Source of the DNA: Lachnospiraceae bacterium
GTDB taxonomy: Bacteria; Bacillota; Clostridia; Lachnospirales; Lachnospiraceae
Assembly: GCA_900770225.1 (NCBI GenBank)
Contig: CAAGJU010000329.1
Coordinates: 1-30,155 of the forward strand
Reading direction: 5' to 3'
Length of the DNA: 30,155 nucleotides
Part shown: positions 8,134-14,344 of the stretch, piece after piece
Position numbering within the stretch: position 1 is the first letter of the stretch
How the letters are laid out: each line of letters opens with the position of its first letter
The notes under the pieces: model-generated
Database searches by the model: none
What the model saw: only the letters and a program-made list of their open reading frames with translations
What the model was told of the DNA's origin: nothing
Made by a program: the position numbers and the translations under genes

Positions 8134-8645
8134 ATGCTTTATGATGAACTGAAAAAGGACCCGGAAATTCAGGCATACTATAAAAAAGGGAATGATATTC
8201 TGGGGGTTCTGGGGTATACAGATCATTCCATTGCGCACGGCGTGATCGTTGCCAGAAAGGCAGCGTCTGTGCTGCACTGGCTTGAGGCAGATGAACATAC
8301 CATTGACCTTGCCAAGACAGCCGGACTGATGCACGATATCGGCAATGCCATCAACCGGCAGCATCATGCGGAATACGGTGCCCTTCTTGCCAACGATATT
8401 CTCAAAGAGCATAAAATTTCGCTGGAAGATCGCGTGACCGTGTCAATTATGCGGTGACCGGTTCCACCCTCTGTTTTGACGAAAAGAAAAAGCGGATCAA
8501 GCTGAATCTTCAGATCGATGAAAACATCTGCACGATGTATGAATACTTTGAAATCTTTCTCGAAAGAATGGTTATGTGCCGTCGGGCGGCTGAGGTCCTC
8601 GGCAGCCAGTTCCGGCTGACAGTAAACGGCAATAAAGTTCTCTGA
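8134..8645 (+). pseudogene. HD-domain phosphohydrolase-like gene broken by an out-of-frame internal deletion
   Basis: The first part, from the ATG at 8134 (GAAAGGGA just upstream), encodes an HD-domain protein: H-S-I-A-H-G-V-I-V-A (His31, His35) and L-M-H-D-I-G-N (His67-Asp68). It ends at a TGA at 8455-8457, shortly after S-L-E-D-R-V-T-V. The last segment continues in another frame from about 8445 as N-Y-A-V-T-G-S-T-L and runs to 8645 with M-Y-E-Y-F-E-I-F-L-E-R-M and a typical C-terminal end. From memory of this Lachnospiraceae family, intact proteins carry 40-60 more residues between these parts, including A-L-I-L-A-D-K with the last metal-binding Asp and then D-I-H-D-R-V-N-Y-A-V. GACCGTG at 8436-8442 marks the join and suggests deletion between short repeats. 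The product should be inactive. Sequencing or assembly error is possible but must remove many codons. Confidence 0.75.
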
Positions 8646-8707
8646 TTTTGCAGGAATATTGAATATGACGGGAGCAGACAAATCTGGATAACTGTGGGAG
8701 GTATGTC

Positions 8708-9754
8708 ATGCGTAAAATTGCAGTTCTTGTTCCGGGCATAGGCTATACCTGTGACCGGCCGCTTCTTTACTTCGCCGGAAAGCTGGCGCAGAACAGCGGC
8801 TATCAGATCATACGGCTCGGCTTCAGGCGCCTGGGCGGCAAAAAGAATCTGATCGGCAATGAGAAAAAAATGAAAAAGGTCTTCGAGCATGCGCTGGAGC
8901 AGACAGATGAGCAGCTGGATATTGATGAGCTGACCAAAGCAGAGGAAGTGCTTTTTATTTCCAAGAGCGTGGGTACGGTCGTGGCTGCTGCCTATGAAGC
9001 AGGACACAGAAAAAAATTCGCCGCCGCGGGTACAGATGTGCGCCATATTTATTTTACACCTGTAGAGGGAACCTTCGCTTTTATGAGACCGGAGAGCGGT
9101 ATCGCTTTTCACGGGACGGCAGATCCCTGGGTGGAGCATCAGCTCGTCGTGAATGCATGCAGGGAGAAAAATGTGCCGCTTTACATCACCGACAACGCCA
9201 ATCACTCACTGGAGACGGGCGATGTCATGGCAGACCTGGAGACACTGAGAAAGACGATGCAGATTGTGGCGGCGTTTATTCACCAGGACGTCGCAGAAAC
9301 TGACATGCCCGGCGCAACTGAGAGTGAAGGCGTTCCGGACGGACAGTTAGTGATGCCTGATATGCACACGGAGGCTTTCAGCGCGCAGACTGTTGCATCT
9401 ATATCGGATGCAGCGGACAGTGCAGAGGCCTGTGATGCACAGGCAGATACATCCGCCGCAGCCGGCAGCACGGGAAATTCAGAGAGGGATGCGGATAACC
9501 GTGCGAAGACTTCGGACAGTGTCAGGAATGATGCACCGGTAAAGGCCCGTAGAATTGTCAGAATCGAGGAAGACGACTACGGCTGTGAGGAGCTTCCGGA
9601 GGGACAGGAGCCGCAGGTGCGCGTGATTCTCGAGGATGCGGAAGGCAGCCAGACGGCACTGAAGGCATCTGATCGGCTTCTCCGGGAGCGAGGAATTGAT
9701 GAGGGCGATCTGGTTACCGTCGATACAGAGGGAGAACTCCAGAAAGTGAATTGA
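8708..9754 (+). CDS. Alpha/beta-hydrolase-fold protein with a disordered linker and extra C-terminal domain
   Basis: Residues 1 to about 192 resemble a small alpha/beta hydrolase: P-G-I-G-Y-T-C-D-R-P near the N-terminus, and a nucleophile elbow S-K-S-V-G-T with Ser87. Asp139 in F-H-G-T-A-D-P-W and His166 in A-N-H-S-L-E-T-G-D complete a plausible Ser-Asp-His triad. The elbow has Ser where the first Gly of G-x-S-x-G is usual. Residues 195 to about 278 are a low-complexity Ala/Asp/Ser/Glu linker. Residues 280-348 form a compact charged segment (R-I-V-R-I-E-E-D-D-Y-G-C-E-E, then D-E-G-D-L-V-T-V) that could be a small beta domain. GGGAGG at 8696-8701 sets the start. The substrate is unknown. Relatives as I remember them are near 195-200 residues, so the extension is unusual. 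Confidence 0.8.
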   Translation: MRKIAVLVPGIGYTCDRPLLYFAGKLAQNSGYQIIRLGFRRLGGKKNLIGNEKKMKKVFEHALEQTDEQLDIDELTKAEEVLFISKSVGTVVAAAYEAGHRKKFAAAGTDVRHIYFTPVEGTFAFMRPESGIAFHGTADPWVEHQLVVNACREKNVPLYITDNANHSLETGDVMADLETLRKTMQIVAAFIHQDVAETDMPGATESEGVPDGQLVMPDMHTEAFSAQTVASISDAADSAEACDAQADTSAAAGSTGNSERDADNRAKTSDSVRNDAPVKARRIVRIEEDDYGCEELPEGQEPQVRVILEDAEGSQTALKASDRLLRERGIDEGDLVTVDTEGELQKVN

Positions 9755-9786
9755 CACTTATCTGGTCATCATTCAGGCAAGATGTT

Positions 9787-9858
9787 CAGAAATACAGATG
9801 CTTCCAACCCTCAGCAAGAGCTCATCGCTCTGTTGCGGGTGGAGGCATCTGTATTCTG
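9787..9858. repeat. Palindromic intergenic element, compact deletion form
   Basis: A 72-nt hairpin: the left arm at 9787-9816 pairs with 9831-9858 over about 20 bp with a few bulges. ATACAGATGC at 9792-9801 pairs with GCATCTGTAT at 9844-9853. Positions 9820-9858 are identical over 39 nt to 117-155 in copy 1. Compared with copy 1 and the 20065-20223 copy, it lacks about 90-120 nt of core. It sits between the hydrolase gene and the radical SAM gene and may end one transcript or flank the next. Confidence 0.85.
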
Positions 9859-9891
9859 AAATATCAGGGAATGTATATCGGAGAGATTCAG

Positions 9892-11613
9892 ATGAAGGTT
9901 TTACTGGTGGCGGTCAACGCCAAATATATCCACAGTAATCTGGCGGTTCACACGCTGGCGGCCTGTGCGCGGAAAGAGGTGCCGCCGGACGTCGCGCTGG
10001 AAACGGCGGGCTACACGATCAACGAGCCGGTGAGCCATATTTTTGCGGATATTTACAGGCGGCGGCCGGATGTCATCGCTTTTTCCTGCTATATATGGAA
10101 CATGCCCATCATCCGGATGCTGATCCGCGACCTGAAGAAAGTCATGCCCGATGCGCAGTTCTGGGTCGGTGGCCCGGAGGTGAGCTTCGATCCGGAGGAA
10201 GAACTCAGACAGCTTCCGGAGCTCACCGGCGTCATGGTCGGTGAGGGAGAAAAAATATTCACGGAGCTCGTATGCAGCAGAGGCATGCTCCAGAGCGTGG
10301 AGGGAATCGTTTATCGCGATGAGGCGGGACAGATCCTGCGGAATCCGGCGCCGGCTGAACCCGTCGATATGGACAGCATTCCTTTTTTTTATCAGGATAT
10401 GCCGGCAGCGGACTGGAAGTATCACATCATATATTATGAGAGCAGCCGGGGGTGTCCGTTCCGGTGCAGCTACTGCCTGTCCGCCAACGAGAGGAAGGTC
10501 AGGTTCCGCTCGCTTTCTCTTGTACTTGCCGAGCTGCAGTTCTTTCTGAATGCCGGGGTGCCGCAGGTGAAATTCGTCGACAGGACATTCAACTGCGATC
10601 ACGACCGGACGCTGAAAATCTGGACGTATCTGAGAGATCACGACAACGGCTTCACCAATTTTCATTTTGAGATCGAGGCGGAGCTTCTCACGGAGGAGGA
10701 AATCGGTCTTCTGCATTCTCTGCGGCCGGGACAGGTGCAGCTGGAGATCGGTGTGCAGTCGACCAATGAACAGACACTGGCGTTGGTAAACCGCCGTCAG
10801 GATTTTTCTCACCTGTCAGAAATTGTAAGGAAGATCGCCGCCGGCAGGAACGTGCATCAGCACCTCGATCTGATCGCCGGACTTCCGATGGAAGGACTGG
10901 AGAGTTTTCACAGGTCGTTCAACGATGTATACAGCCTGCATCCTCACCAGCTGCAGCTCGGATTCCTCAAGGTGCTGAAGGGTTCCGACATGGAAAGAAG
11001 AGCTGATCTCTATGGTATCCGACATCAGAGCCATCCTCCCTATGAGGTGCTGGCGACAGACTGTCTGTCGTGTGATGAGATCCTGCATCTGCACGATGTG
11101 TGTGATGCCGTTGATCTGTATTACAACAGCCTGCAGTATACCGTTACGATCAGGCATCTCACAGAGGACTTCGGGGATGCTTTTCATACCTTCGAGGCGC
11201 TGGCGGCTTTTGAAAAAGAGGAGACTGCCGGCCAGGAGGCGCCGGGAGATTCCCTTGCTGAGAGAAAAATGTCCCGGATGGACCGCATCAGCCTGCTTCG
11301 CCGTTTCGCTGCGGCGAATTTTCCGGAAAAACTGTCGTTCTACGAGGAGACGCTGCTGCTCGATCTCTACCTCAGGGAAAACAGCCGGAAGCGTCCTTCG
11401 TGGTCTGCAGAATCAGAACTGCAGAAGCAGATCATGAAAAAGTGGATGACGGAGAGCCGCGAAAACGATAAAAGAATGGCACATGTGGAGATTTTCACAC
11501 ATGATGTCCTGCAAAGTGGGGATGATGTGCCATACGCTGTATTGTTCACCTACGATCATCGGGATCCGCTAACGGGAAATGCACTGACGAAGGTTATACG
11601 AATGGTATCTTAA
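9892..11613 (+). CDS. B12-binding-domain radical SAM protein
   Basis: A 573-residue cytoplasmic protein. Residues 1 to about 140 form a cobalamin-binding-like Rossmann domain, seen in the opening V-L-L-V-A-V-N-A-K-Y-I-H-S-N-L-A and in V-G-G-P-E-V-S-F-D. The radical SAM core carries the 4Fe-4S motif C-P-F-R-C-S-Y-C (Cys188, Cys192, Cys195), with E-I-G-V-Q-S-T-N further on. The C-terminus (about 360-573) matches my recollection of the DUF4080-type extension in this family. The canonical D-x-H-x-x-G of methylcobalamin proteins is not evident, so cobalamin may bind in another mode or not at all. GGAGAG before the ATG at 9892 supports this start. Palindromic elements flank both sides. The substrate is unknown; methyl transfer or RNA modification would be speculation. 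Confidence 0.85.
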   Translation: MKVLLVAVNAKYIHSNLAVHTLAACARKEVPPDVALETAGYTINEPVSHIFADIYRRRPDVIAFSCYIWNMPIIRMLIRDLKKVMPDAQFWVGGPEVSFDPEEELRQLPELTGVMVGEGEKIFTELVCSRGMLQSVEGIVYRDEAGQILRNPAPAEPVDMDSIPFFYQDMPAADWKYHIIYYESSRGCPFRCSYCLSANERKVRFRSLSLVLAELQFFLNAGVPQVKFVDRTFNCDHDRTLKIWTYLRDHDNGFTNFHFEIEAELLTEEEIGLLHSLRPGQVQLEIGVQSTNEQTLALVNRRQDFSHLSEIVRKIAAGRNVHQHLDLIAGLPMEGLESFHRSFNDVYSLHPHQLQLGFLKVLKGSDMERRADLYGIRHQSHPPYEVLATDCLSCDEILHLHDVCDAVDLYYNSLQYTVTIRHLTEDFGDAFHTFEALAAFEKEETAGQEAPGDSLAERKMSRMDRISLLRRFAAANFPEKLSFYEETLLLDLYLRENSRKRPSWSAESELQKQIMKKWMTESRENDKRMAHVEIFTHDVLQSGDDVPYAVLFTYDHRDPLTGNALTKVIRMVS

Positions 11614-11617
11614 ATTC

Positions 11618-11670
11618 GCCAACCACCGGCGTCTGCGGATGGTTGCAGGTTGGAAGCATCTGTATTTCTG
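11618..11670. repeat. Partial palindromic element (right-hand module) after the radical SAM gene
   Basis: It begins 5 nt past the stop codon. CCAACCA at 11619-11625 pairs with TGGTTG near 11640-11645. The 3' part (GGTTGGAAGCATCTGTATT, 11648-11666) matches the complement of the left arm at 9791-9809 and resembles the right arms of the other copies. No matching left arm is present here, so this is a solo right end. Its first 11 nt (CCAACCACCGG) also match the last bases of the window, where another copy is cut off. Confidence 0.65.
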
Positions 11671-11842
11671 GCCTCCCGGCTAAAACTGCACTGACTTCGA
11701 GAGGATGAGCAGTGATGCCCAGGTGATGTCCCTGCGTTGCAGGCATGTGGAAAAAGCGGCAGTAACGTGGTAAACTACAACATATGCTGCTGTGAAACTT
11801 TACAGCAGATGAAATACAGCGAACAGGAGGACTGACACGAAT

Positions 11843-13219
11843 ATGGCAGAAGAAGAAAAAAAGAAAACAATCTGGGAAAAACGTGGCCTGGAAGCCATTA
11901 ACGCTTTCGCGGATGAATATAAGGCATATATGAGTGTTCACAAGACGGAGCGCGAGAATGTGCAGGGCATGGAAGAAGGCCTGAAAAAAGCAGGTGCTTA
12001 CACGCTCGATGAGGTAAAGGAAAAGAAGATTTCCCTGAAGCCCGGCGATCTGGTCTACGACGACATGATGAAGAAGTCCCTGATGATCGTCCGGATCGGT
12101 AAAAAGCCCATTACGGACGGCGCGAGACTTCTCGGTGCGCATATCGACTCGCCGCGTCTCGATCTGAAACAGCATCCGCTGTATGAGGATACGGACATGG
12201 CATTTTTTGATACGCACTACTACGGCGGCATCAAGAAATATCAGTGGGTGACACTGCCGATGGCGCTGCACGGTGTGATCGCCAGAAAAGACGGCACAGT
12301 CGTAAACGTGTGCATCGGTGAGGATCCGTCCGATCCCGTGTTCGGCGTCAGTGATCTGCTGATCCACCTGGCTTCCAAACAGATGAGCAAGAAGGCCAGT
12401 GAGGTCATCGAGGGTGAAAATCTCAACATTCTCGTCGGCAGCAGACCGCTGGAGGGAGAAGACAAGGATGCCGTCAAGGCCGGGATCCTGGCTCTCCTGA
12501 AGGAAAAATACGATGTCACCGAGGACGATCTTGTCTCCGCGGAGATCGAGGTCGTCCCTGCCGGTGCAGCGCGTGACTACGGTCTGGACAGAAGCATGGT
12601 GATGTGCTACGGACAGGATGACAAGGTCTGCGCTTATCCTTCCTACCGTGCGATCATGGATGAGAAGGATCCGGCGTACACCTCCATCTGCCTTCTCACC
12701 GATAAGGAGGAGATCGGTTCGGTCGGCGCGACCGGCATGCACTCCCGTTTCTTTGAGAACACACTGGCGGAAGTCATGAATGCACTCGGCGTATACAGCG
12801 AACTTGAACTTCGCCGCACGCTGACGAAGATCCGCGTGCTCAGCTCGGACGTAAGCGCCGGCTTTGATCCCACCTATCCCGATGTCATGGACAAAAATAA
12901 CTGCGCATACCTCGGCAGAGGTCCTGTCTTCAACAAGTACACGGGCAGCCGTGGCAAGAGCGGTTCCAACGATGCGAACGCCGAGTACATTGCTTTTCTC
13001 CGCGATATCATGGATAAGGAAGATATATCCTGCCAGACAGCAGAACTCGGCAAGGTCGATGCGGGCGGCGGCGGAACCATCGCCTACATCCTCGCCAACC
13101 TCGGTATGCAGGTCATCGACTTCGGTGTGCCGGTGCTGAATATGCACGCACCGTGGGAGATCACGAGCAAGGCCGATATATACGAGACATACCTCGCATA
13201 TCGCGCCTTTGTGAAATGA
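11843..13219 (+). CDS. apeA: M18-family aminopeptidase (ApeA type)
   Basis: Cytosolic dizinc metallo-aminopeptidase that removes N-terminal residues, probably acidic or hydrophobic, from peptides. The 458-residue protein shows the family ligands in order: His100 (G-A-H-I-D-S-P-R), the bridging Asp near 259-260 (Y-G-Q-D-D-K-V-C-A-Y), the Glu pair 289-290 (D-K-E-E-I-G-S), Asp336 (S-S-D-V-S-A-G-F-D-P), and His435 (N-M-H-A-P-W-E). AGGAGG at 11825-11830 lies 12 nt before the ATG. A 7-bp hairpin (CTGCTGT 11787-11793 with ACAGCAG 11801-11807) stands just upstream of the ribosome-binding site. The stop codon is the first triplet of the outer arm of the next palindromic element, so the transcript end and the element are physically joined. 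Confidence 0.93.
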   Translation: MAEEEKKKTIWEKRGLEAINAFADEYKAYMSVHKTERENVQGMEEGLKKAGAYTLDEVKEKKISLKPGDLVYDDMMKKSLMIVRIGKKPITDGARLLGAHIDSPRLDLKQHPLYEDTDMAFFDTHYYGGIKKYQWVTLPMALHGVIARKDGTVVNVCIGEDPSDPVFGVSDLLIHLASKQMSKKASEVIEGENLNILVGSRPLEGEDKDAVKAGILALLKEKYDVTEDDLVSAEIEVVPAGAARDYGLDRSMVMCYGQDDKVCAYPSYRAIMDEKDPAYTSICLLTDKEEIGSVGATGMHSRFFENTLAEVMNALGVYSELELRRTLTKIRVLSSDVSAGFDPTYPDVMDKNNCAYLGRGPVFNKYTGSRGKSGSNDANAEYIAFLRDIMDKEDISCQTAELGKVDAGGGGTIAYILANLGMQVIDFGVPVLNMHAPWEITSKADIYETYLAYRAFVK

Positions 13220-13397
13220 AATAAGTCCAGTCGCATGCCAGAGACGGACTGCACATCCCGAAGGGGGTGCAGGGCCGGATATGGCTTTGCGACGACAACA
13301 GACATGAGCACGGAGTGACGCGATAGCGGCACGAAAGTGCGAATGTCTGTAGCGGCGCGAGAGCACGAAGTGCGGAGCGGCGCGTGGACTTATTTCA
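13217..13397. repeat. Large multi-branched palindromic element after apeA
   Basis: A 181-nt element closed by a perfect 13-bp inverted repeat: TGAAATAAGTCCA at 13217-13229 and TGGACTTATTTCA at 13385-13397. The left arm includes the apeA stop codon. Inside, GTCGCA..GCC at 13230-13239 pairs with GGC..TGCGAC near 13282-13292, enclosing CTGCAC 13249-13254 with GTGCAG 13267-13272. A second arm, ACAGACAT 13298-13305 with ATGTCTGT 13343-13350, encloses two small CAC/GTG hairpins. The result is a multi-armed, cloverleaf-like fold. The outer stem differs from the other copies but is fully paired. I see no coding sequence. Confidence 0.75.
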
Positions 13398-13415
13398 ACA
13401 GTTAGGTATCGCCAG

Positions 13416-13625
13416 CCAGTAAGCAGCTGCCACAGATGACTGGCGAACATTGCGCGTTTTTCGTCGTGAGTGAGCACGCTAGCTGCGGCCCGGGTGACAA
13501 CCGTTCAAGCAAAAACGCTTTAATAAAGCGTTTTTGCGCGTTTTGTCAGAGGGCCGCAAATAGGCGCGTGCGAGCAAACAGAAAAACGTGCAGTAAGCCA
13601 GTCGCTGTGGCAGCTGCTGATCTGG
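13416..13625. repeat. 210-nt nested palindrome upstream of greA
   Basis: One long interrupted hairpin in which successive segments pair from the outside inward. GCAGCTGCCACAG 13423-13435 pairs with 13605-13617 (13 bp, perfect). GACTGGC 13438-13444 pairs with 13597-13603. 13451-13462 pairs with 13581-13592 (11 of 12). GCGGCCC 13485-13491 pairs with GGGCCGC 13551-13557. At the centre, 13509-13537 is a perfect inverted repeat of 14 + 1 + 14 nt ending in GCGTTTTTGC, which resembles a terminator. With the preceding element it fills the 437-nt apeA-greA gap, in which I see no gene. Possible roles are a strong bidirectional terminator or a structured RNA. Confidence 0.75.
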
Positions 13626-13656
13626 TGCGTAAGGTTTTTAATGAAAGAGTATTATT

Positions 13657-14160
13657 ATGCATGACAAACTGACAAAAAGTGATATAAAGAAGATGCAGGA
13701 AGAGATCGACCAGAGGACACTGGTCGAACGCCCCAAGATCCTGAAGGAAATCCAGGAGGCCAGAGCACAGGGCGACCTCTCCGAGAACTTTGAGTACTAT
13801 GCGGCGAGGAAGGCCAACAGGGAAAACAACAGCCGCATCAATTACCTTCAGCGCATGATCGACACCGCTGTGATCATCGAGGACAAGATGGCTGACGATC
13901 AGGTGGGCATCAACCGGAGAGTTACGCTGAAGATGCCGGGTAGAGACGAGCCCATGGTCCTGAAGGTAGTCACAAGTGTGCGGGCGGATTCCATGGAAGG
14001 AAGAATCACCCCGGAATCTCCGATCGGCAAGGCACTGATGGGACACCGCGCCGGCGATGTATGCCACGTGAATGTTAACGGCGGTATGCATTATGATGTG
14101 GAGATCCTGAAGGTGGAGAATCCCGGCGAGGAGGAAACCGACCGTCTGAGACGCTACTGA
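13657..14160 (+). CDS. greA: GreA/GreB-family transcription elongation factor
   Basis: A 167-residue factor that enters the RNA polymerase secondary channel and stimulates cleavage of backtracked transcripts. The N-terminal coiled coil carries the acidic tip in A-R-A-Q-G-D-L-S-E-N-F-E-Y-Y-A-A (Asp40, Glu43), which is the catalytic signature. The C-terminal FKBP-like domain ends with the typical I-T-P-E-S-P-I-G-K-A-L-M-G-H-R-A-G-D segment. The length is normal. The ribosome-binding site before the ATG at 13657 is weak (GAAAGAG at about 13643-13649). The first residues lack the usual long N-terminal Met-Thr-Glu lead, but the alignment into the coiled coil is good. A large palindrome lies immediately upstream, and the gene is probably monocistronic. 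Confidence 0.92.
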   Translation: MHDKLTKSDIKKMQEEIDQRTLVERPKILKEIQEARAQGDLSENFEYYAARKANRENNSRINYLQRMIDTAVIIEDKMADDQVGINRRVTLKMPGRDEPMVLKVVTSVRADSMEGRITPESPIGKALMGHRAGDVCHVNVNGGMHYDVEILKVENPGEEETDRLRRY

Positions 14161-14250
14161 TCAGGCTGCGGTCCGGAGAGATCACGCAGAGAAATTCCTC
14201 TGAGAGATTCAACGATAACGACTGCTGTCCCGGCGTTAAAATCAGAAGCT

Positions 14251-14309
14251 GCCGGAAGCAGAGAAGTTATATACAATGCGGCGCACACATGCGTGTGTCA
14301 TCTTCCGGC
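14251..14309 (+). promoter_or_regulatory. Nested inverted repeat and weak promoter candidate upstream of ftsH
   Basis: GCCGGAAG at 14251-14258 pairs with CTTCCGGC at 14302-14309. Inside it a second hairpin, CACAC 14284-14288 with GTGTG 14292-14296, shares a short loop. TACAAT at 14272-14277 could be a -10 box, but no good -35 lies 17 nt upstream. The structure would lie in the ftsH leader about 35 nt before the start codon. A regulatory role is inference. Confidence 0.35.
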
Positions 14310-14344
14310 GCAGAAAAACCGGGAGAAAGAAAGAGGTATTGCCA

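Noticed and set aside
11594..13477. Long minus-strand open frame over apeA (627 codons).
   Set aside because: apeA on the + strand has all M18 metal ligands and AGGAGG. The antisense frame has no motif and runs through palindromic non-coding DNA.
13509..13537. The perfect central inverted repeat as a stand-alone terminator of apeA.
   Set aside because: The T run is inside the arm and the motif is the core of a larger nested palindrome about 290 nt past the apeA stop, so I describe it as part of that element.
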